The translations under genes and the position numbers were made by a program. Under the pieces are notes generated by a model that searched no databases, was not told the DNA's origin, and saw only the letters and a list, made by a program, of their open reading frames with translations. Shown here piece by piece: positions 24,297 to 29,592 of a stretch of 29,592 nucleotides of DNA. Source of the stretch: an uncultured Clostridia bacterium (GTDB lineage Bacteria > Bacillota > Clostridia > Oscillospirales > Acutalibacteraceae); assembly GCA_937892115.1 (NCBI GenBank), contig CALAUI010000016.1, positions 1 to 29,592 on the forward strand, read 5' to 3'. Every line of letters starts with the position of its first letter. Within the stretch, counting starts at the first letter, position 1.

Positions 24297-25940
24297 ATGG
24301 CAAAAATGATTATTTACGGTGAAGACGCCCGCAAGGCGCTTCAGGCAGGCGTTGACAAGCTTGCGGATACAGTCAAGATTACACTCGGCCCCAAGGGCAG
24401 AAACGTTGTTCTTGATAAGAAATACGGTGCTCCCCTCATTACCAATGACGGCGTAACCATCGCAAAGGAAATTGAGCTTGAGGATGCATTTGAAAATATG
24501 GGTGCTCAGCTTGTAAAGGAAGTTTCCACCAAGACAAATGACGTTGCAGGTGACGGTACCACCACCGCTACTCTTCTTGCCCAGGCACTCATCAGAGAGG
24601 GCATGAAGAACGTTGCCGCAGGTGCAAATCCCATGGCAGTTAAAAAGGGTATCGCAAAGGCAGTAGACGCCGTTGTTGCAGAGCTTAAAAAGAATTCCAA
24701 GCCCGTTGCCGGCTCAAAGGATATCGCAAGAATCGGTACCATTTCTTCAGGTGACGAGGAAATCGGTAAGTTTATCGCAGAGGCAATGGAAAAGGTTACC
24801 GCTGACGGCGTAATCACCGTTGAGGAATCCAAGGTCGGCTTTACCGAGGCAGAGGTTGTTGAAGGTATGCAGTTTGACCGCGGCTACATTTCCCCCTACA
24901 TGGTAACCGATACCGATAAGATGGAAGCCGTTATTGACGATGCTCTTCTTCTTATTACTGATAAAAAGATTTCAAGTGTTCAGGATATTCTTCCTCTTCT
25001 TGAGCAGATTATGCGTGCAGGCAAGAAGCTTGTTATCATCGCTGAGGACGTTGAGGGCGAAGCTCTTTCAACGATTCTCGTCAATAAGCTCCGCGGTGTA
25101 TTTACCTGCGTATGCGTAAAGGCACCCGGCTTCGGCGACAGAAGAAAAGAAATGCTCCAGGATATCGCTATTCTTACCGGCGGCGAGGTTATTACCTCCG
25201 ACCTCGGACTTGAGCTCAAGGATACCACCATGGCTCAGCTCGGTCAGGCACGTCAGGTCAAAATAGGCAAGGATGATTCCATCATCGTTGACGGTGCAGG
25301 CGACAAGGCAGCTATCGCTTCCAGAGTTAACCAGATCAAGGCACAGCTTGAAAATACAACCAGCGACTTTGACAGAGAAAAGCTTCAGGAAAGACTTGCA
25401 AAGCTTTCCGGCGGCGTAGCGGTTATCAAGGTCGGCGCAGCTACCGAAACTGAAATGAAAGAGAAGAAGCTCCGTATTGAGGATGCTCTTGCAGCTACCA
25501 AGGCAGCCGTTGAAGAGGGCTGTGTAGCAGGCGGCGGCGTTGCCCTTCTCAATACCTCATCTGCAGTCAAGACCCTTCTTGACAATACCGACGATGCAGA
25601 CGAAAAGACAGGTGTCAAGATTGTTCTCAAGGCAATTGAGGAGCCCGTTCGTCAGATCGCTCTCAACTCCGGTCTTGAAGGAAGCGTAATCGTCAATGCT
25701 ATTTATGCTTCAAAGAAAATCGGCTACGGCTACGATTTCGCCAATGATAAGTATACCGATATGGCTAAGGCAGGCATCCTTGACCCCGCCAAGGTTACCC
25801 GTTCCGCAATCCAGAACGCAGCATCCGTTGCCGCTATGGTACTTACCACCGAAAGTCTCGTTACAGAGAAGCCCGATCCCGCGGCAGATGCAGCCAATGC
25901 AGCAGCTATGGCAGCAGCCCAGGGCGGCGGAATGTATTGA
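24297..25940 (+). CDS. groEL: Chaperonin GroEL
   Basis: The 547-residue ATP-driven chaperonin subunit (a double heptamer in the cytoplasm) is full length. Visible hallmarks are KITLGPKGRNVVLDKK, ITNDGVTIAKEIELED, the nucleotide-binding VAGDGTTTATLLAQ, the apical-domain KAPGFGDRRKEMLQDIA, and the equatorial VEEGCVAGGGVALL. The C-terminus is Ala-rich and ends QGGGMY, a variant of the usual GGM tail. GGAGG (24284–24288) precedes the ATG. A strong terminator follows. Confidence 0.98.
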   Translation: MAKMIIYGEDARKALQAGVDKLADTVKITLGPKGRNVVLDKKYGAPLITNDGVTIAKEIELEDAFENMGAQLVKEVSTKTNDVAGDGTTTATLLAQALIREGMKNVAAGANPMAVKKGIAKAVDAVVAELKKNSKPVAGSKDIARIGTISSGDEEIGKFIAEAMEKVTADGVITVEESKVGFTEAEVVEGMQFDRGYISPYMVTDTDKMEAVIDDALLLITDKKISSVQDILPLLEQIMRAGKKLVIIAEDVEGEALSTILVNKLRGVFTCVCVKAPGFGDRRKEMLQDIAILTGGEVITSDLGLELKDTTMAQLGQARQVKIGKDDSIIVDGAGDKAAIASRVNQIKAQLENTTSDFDREKLQERLAKLSGGVAVIKVGAATETEMKEKKLRIEDALAATKAAVEEGCVAGGGVALLNTSSAVKTLLDNTDDADEKTGVKIVLKAIEEPVRQIALNSGLEGSVIVNAIYASKKIGYGYDFANDKYTDMAKAGILDPAKVTRSAIQNAASVAAMVLTTESLVTEKPDPAADAANAAAMAAAQGGGMY

Positions 25941-25960
25941 TAAATCAGAATCGATAACGC

Positions 25961-25996
25961 AAAACCCGGTATGACTTCGGTCATGCCGGGTTTTTT
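25961..25996 (+). terminator. Strong intrinsic terminator after groEL
   Basis: A 15-bp stem (AAAACCCGGTATGAC at 25961–25975 with 25980–25994, one G·U pair) is closed by a stable C(UUCG)G tetraloop at 25976–25979 and followed by further Ts. Confidence 0.95.
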
Positions 25997-26110
25997 ATCG
26001 GAACGGTGTATTCATCCGTAAAAGATTATTTCGGAAATATGAAAAATAATCGAGTCGGATATTACATAATTTTTTGCTTAAAAGCCAGTCAAATAATAGA
26101 ATTTGCATAT

Positions 26111-26138
26111 TTTCTTTAAGATAATTCTGTGTTATAAT
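26111..26138 (+). promoter_or_regulatory. Extended -10 promoter for the terminal secreted protein
   Basis: TGT followed by TATAAT (26130–26138) forms an extended -10. A weak -35 candidate TTTCTT (26111–26116) lies 16 bases upstream. The start codon is 31 bases past the -10. Confidence 0.6.
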
Positions 26139-26168
26139 ATTTTTGATTTTTTTGACGGAGGTTAGGTT

Positions 26169-29100
26169 ATGAAAAAATTTTTATCCGTTATTCTTTCCTT
26201 ACTCGTTTTGGTTACCTCGGTCGTACTGGGTCTTTCTCCCGCAGCCGAAACCTCGGCAGAAGAAAACAATGCAGCCGGCCTTGTTGAGCAGATGGTAAAC
26301 AAGGATACTCCCGATGGCTTTGATCCCGAAGGGGATAACCCTTACAGCGTCGGTAAAAACGAAAATTTCCTGCTTTCCGAGCAGAATGAGCTTCTCTTCT
26401 ACGTTTCAAGAGATGCAAGCAGTTCGTCCGGCGGAAACAAAGCGACCGAGTACATATACGATGAATATGAACCCGATTACAGAGAAACAAAGAGCAACAT
26501 CAATTCAATAAACGATTATACCGCTACCCGTACCGAAATAAATCTTGATAAATCCGGTCCAAGCGGAAGTGCTTCTCAGCTCAAGGCTTCAAGACTCAAC
26601 TACGTTCAGGCAGTGGGCTTCAATCCCACGGGTTCCGGCCGTAACGATTACGTTGCTTATGTGGGCTCATCGAATTATCAGGACGGCGGCACCTGGATTA
26701 CTCACGTTCTTGTCATTGTTCAGAATGCAAAAACGGGCGCAGAATGCAGCATAGACCTCGGCTCTGCCGAGTGGCTTAAATCCGTTGATCTTGATTATTA
26801 TGCGGGAAGTGCATATTTCACCGTAACCGCAGGTGACTATGATAACGACGGCAAGGATACACTTGTTGTTGCCTATCCCGGTGACGGCGGAGCGGAGATT
26901 TATGAAATCAACTGCAATCTTGACTCGAGCAATAACGTTGCTTCCCTTTCACACAGCTCAAACCTTCTCAATATCTCGTACGAGAACGGTATCAGAAGAG
27001 ATATCGTCAATAAGTATATAAACACCTCACATCCCAAGCACGTGACCCTCAGTCTCGCTACCGGTGACTTCGACGGCGACAGCGTTGAGGAGCTTGTTGT
27101 TGCTACAGGCGTTCCTGCCGGCGATTATGATGAAGCTTCCATCGGTATTGAAGGAATTTCAACAAGCATCACTCTTATGAAAAAGAGCGGCGGCTGGAAC
27201 AATATGGCTCCTACCTCATACCTCTGGGCTCAGGGTGATATCTCCAAAGAAAGCAGTTCAAAAAAAACATATAAGTGTACGGCAATGCTTCAGGGCAACG
27301 TTGCCGCAGGCGATATAAACAACGACGGACTTGACGAAATCATCGCAGTCGGCTATCTTGCAAATGTCAAGCAGATGGTCAGCGAAACCGCCGTGACCTA
27401 CACCGACAGCGGTGACAAGACTCTTAACGGCAGTAATTACGGAGCCGATATGCTTGTCTTTGACGGAGCAAATTCCGTTCTTGTTGATAACGGACTTGAA
27501 TCTCTCGGAATGAGTGAGTTCGTTCAGTGTAATTTTGATAAGACTCTCTCCGTTGAACCCGGTATTCAGATTGCGACGGCTTATACAAACGGCCGCGCCT
27601 GCGAAAAGGAAGTCTTCATTGACGGTCAGATTTATAATCTCAGCACCGGCGCTTTCACCGCTTCCTGCTCACCCTCAATATCGGGACAGAGCTTTACCAC
27701 GAATATGGACGGAAGCACACCCTGTAATATGACTTTTATCGGCGACGTTGCGGCAGGTAATTTTGATAATAACGAAGCAGGCAGAGAGCAGTTTGCATAT
27801 ACCTGCATGTTCAAGGAAAAAACCAATAGCAACGATTATCACTGCTATCTTGCAATCTGTGCAGGTGCAAAATTTGCCGATGATAATGACGGAACGTACG
27901 GTAAAATAGAAAAATACGCATACAGTGACGTACGCGGCCACAGCGGCGATTACTGGGATAACAGTTCAAACGACAAGACCGCCAGCCAGGTATTCTCCGG
28001 CAAGGGCTCACACTGGACCGATACAAAGGAAAAATACCTCAATGCCGTTCTTGCCAGCGTTGACGTTGACGATGACGGACTTGTCGGCAGATATGACAGC
28101 AATTACTGGATTTACACCGACCCCGATGTGGTTGCGGTTCTTGAAGGTGCGCCCTATTTCGGTGACCTTGAAGCACTCGGTGCTTATGACGAGCTCGGTG
28201 AAACCTGCTACGGACTCTCAATTTCCTACGAAAAGGGAACGTCAGAGGGTGACAGCGTTTCCTTCGGTGTCGGCTACAATCACGAAATAGAAGTTGACGG
28301 AAAGGTCACAAAATTCAAGCATTCACTTGAATTGGGTTATTCTCTGGACTGGTCACATTCCTTTGAGAAATCCTACTGTACTACGTGGTCATCCGAATTT
28401 TCCGTTGTTGAAGACTCTGTTGTAATCACTCAGATTCCCATCACCCTTTACGCTTACGATATTTATAATACCGAAACCGGCTCCTACGGTGATAAGGACT
28501 ACGTAATGTCAGTCCCCGGCGAGCCCGAGTATATCATTCTCAGCGTTGAAGAATTCAACGATTTCGTAGATGAATATAACTCATATATTTCCGCTCACGC
28601 TGACGGAAACCCGGTCAATAAGCTGATGAAAATCACAACGGATGACCTGCCCGATGCACAGGGTAATCCTTATAAGTACTGGTCAAAGAACAGCATCAAC
28701 TCTCAGATAGAAACCGTGCTGAGCAGAACCTCTTATGCAATGGGTCACTCCGGCGGAGCCACTACGTCTTCATACGAATATGAAAAAGGCAAAACCGAAA
28801 GCACCGAAATGGCACACGGCTTCAATTTCAGTACGTCATTTATGTGGGGCGGCGGTCCTTATTCCGGCGGATTTTACTTAAATCTTGATTATTCGCATTC
28901 AAAGGGCTCGTTTACTTCAAACAGCGAAGGTACATCAATTTCCGCTACCGTTCAGAATCCCGCAAGAGTAGACGGTATCTCAAAGGAACAGCTTAATCAG
29001 TACGGCTTCAGATGGCAGCTTGCATCCTGGAACAGATGTCTTACCGAGGGCTCGGATAATAAGACTCCCTTCTACGGATATTCTCTTACAAACGTAACTT

Positions 29101-29592
29101 CTCCCGTTGCCAATCCCAGAAATCTTGATGTCGTTCTTAATAAGAACGAAAGCGACCCGTCAAAGTCGACGGCAAATCTTATCTGGGAAGCACCCGAGCT
29201 TCTGCCCGGCGGTCCCGCTCTTCTGGGATACAATGTTTATATTGACGGTCAGAAGTGGAATGATACGCCCGTTACGGATTTGTCGGCCACCGTTTATCCC
29301 ATTGATGCCGACAGCGAGCATACAATAACCGTTTGTGCCGTAACGGCAGGCACAAATGCGGAAAGCCCCGATTCCAATGAAGTAACTATCGGAGAAGCAC
29401 CTGAAGTAAACAGCATTGTATCAATAGTCAAAGATGCGGCATATACCTCTGACGACGGACTTACCGACAGATATATCATTACCATGACAGACGGCTCCGT
29501 AACCTATTTTTACGTTACCAACGGTAAGGACGGAACAAACGGACAGGACGGCCAGAACGGACAGGACGGTAAAGACGGCAAGTCCGCTTACG
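26169..29592 (+). CDS. Very large secreted multidomain protein, 3' end beyond the window
   Basis: The frame is open from ATG 26169 (GGAGG at 26157–26161) to the window end, 1141 codons with no stop. Order: signal peptide (about 1–28). FG-GAP/EF-hand-like calcium repeats, AGDYDNDGKD (near 220), TGDFDGDS (near 297), AGDINNDGLDE (near 380) and VDVDDDGL (near 630), suggest an integrin-type propeller. A Ser/Thr/aromatic-rich beta region (about 680–930) contains two long strand-rich blocks of alternating residues. A fibronectin type III-like domain (about 981–1077) and seven Gly-X-Y triplets starting at 1119 follow. It is probably a surface or secreted adhesin or enzyme carrier. The beta region resembles no domain I can name with confidence. 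It has its own promoter and no partner gene in view. Confidence 0.85.
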   Translation, partial: MKKFLSVILSLLVLVTSVVLGLSPAAETSAEENNAAGLVEQMVNKDTPDGFDPEGDNPYSVGKNENFLLSEQNELLFYVSRDASSSSGGNKATEYIYDEYEPDYRETKSNINSINDYTATRTEINLDKSGPSGSASQLKASRLNYVQAVGFNPTGSGRNDYVAYVGSSNYQDGGTWITHVLVIVQNAKTGAECSIDLGSAEWLKSVDLDYYAGSAYFTVTAGDYDNDGKDTLVVAYPGDGGAEIYEINCNLDSSNNVASLSHSSNLLNISYENGIRRDIVNKYINTSHPKHVTLSLATGDFDGDSVEELVVATGVPAGDYDEASIGIEGISTSITLMKKSGGWNNMAPTSYLWAQGDISKESSSKKTYKCTAMLQGNVAAGDINNDGLDEIIAVGYLANVKQMVSETAVTYTDSGDKTLNGSNYGADMLVFDGANSVLVDNGLESLGMSEFVQCNFDKTLSVEPGIQIATAYTNGRACEKEVFIDGQIYNLSTGAFTASCSPSISGQSFTTNMDGSTPCNMTFIGDVAAGNFDNNEAGREQFAYTCMFKEKTNSNDYHCYLAICAGAKFADDNDGTYGKIEKYAYSDVRGHSGDYWDNSSNDKTASQVFSGKGSHWTDTKEKYLNAVLASVDVDDDGLVGRYDSNYWIYTDPDVVAVLEGAPYFGDLEALGAYDELGETCYGLSISYEKGTSEGDSVSFGVGYNHEIEVDGKVTKFKHSLELGYSLDWSHSFEKSYCTTWSSEFSVVEDSVVITQIPITLYAYDIYNTETGSYGDKDYVMSVPGEPEYIILSVEEFNDFVDEYNSYISAHADGNPVNKLMKITTDDLPDAQGNPYKYWSKNSINSQIETVLSRTSYAMGHSGGATTSSYEYEKGKTESTEMAHGFNFSTSFMWGGGPYSGGFYLNLDYSHSKGSFTSNSEGTSISATVQNPARVDGISKEQLNQYGFRWQLASWNRCLTEGSDNKTPFYGYSLTNVTSPVANPRNLDVVLNKNESDPSKSTANLIWEAPELLPGGPALLGYNVYIDGQKWNDTPVTDLSATVYPIDADSEHTITVCAVTAGTNAESPDSNEVTIGEAPEVNSIVSIVKDAAYTSDDGLTDRYIITMTDGSVTYFYVTNGKDGTNGQDGQNGQDGKDGKSAY
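29523..29585 (+). repeat. Collagen-like Gly-X-Y tract
   Basis: Seven consecutive triplets (GKD GTN GQD GQN GQD GKD GKS), then AY at the window edge. Asp or Asn fills the third position in six of them. The preceding DGSVTYFYVTNGKDG resembles the usual entry into bacterial collagen-like stalks. The tract may continue beyond the window. Confidence 0.85.

Overview
The window looks like chromosomal DNA of a Gram-positive, low-to-mid GC Clostridia, probably an Oscillospiraceae/Ruminococcaceae-type gut bacterium. This rests on the gene content (an ftsEX–M23 cell-wall module, HrcA/CIRCE-type groESL, InlB/Listeria-Bacteroides repeats, FG-GAP/FN3/collagen-like secreted proteins), on GGAGG ribosome binding sites and on sigma-A-like promoters. 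The taxon is inferred; no rRNA gene is present. I see no mobile element, CRISPR array, tRNA or prophage.

Layout. 1–2868 (minus strand): the 5' end of a GAPDH gene with its own promoter, then murA, a YycJ/WalJ-like metallo-beta-lactamase-fold gene and rlmH, with hairpin terminators after murA and rlmH. 2869–3356: a divergent promoter region. 3357–8980 (plus): a PucR/CdaR-type regulator, ftsE, ftsX and a secreted coiled-coil M23 hydrolase (the last three overlap by 8 nt each), then, behind a terminator, an S41-family protein whose catalytic Ser and Lys positions appear substituted. 9029–11107: a compact housekeeping group (SseB-domain protein, AlkZ-related protein, YaiI/YqxD protein, peptide deformylase). 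11254–16155: a 1633-residue secreted protein with a CHAP-like Cys/His/Glu/Asn domain and about 17 InlB-type repeats. 16225–20690: a cytoplasmic GH31 glycosidase paired with an 829-residue GH57/GH38-like protein of unknown specificity. 20826–23828: a cassette of secreted SGNH hydrolase, glycosyltransferase, half-size EamA transporter and cytoplasmic SGNH hydrolase. 23899–25996: groESL with promoter, CIRCE operator and a UUCG-loop terminator. 26169 to the window end: the start of a very large secreted protein (signal peptide, FG-GAP repeats, an unassigned beta-rich region, FN3, collagen-like Gly-X-Y), cut off by the edge.

How the parts fit. The main theme is the cell envelope: peptidoglycan precursor synthesis (murA), regulated peptidoglycan cleavage (FtsEX with the M23 hydrolase, and the CHAP-like protein), surface glycan handling (GT/EamA/SGNH cassette) and large surface or secreted proteins. 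The best candidates for undescribed biology are the degenerate S41 protein beside ftsEX, the FtsE with a long Ala/Pro/Tyr-rich tail, the GH31 plus GH57/GH38-like pair, the CHAP–InlB giant, and the beta-rich core of the terminal secreted protein.
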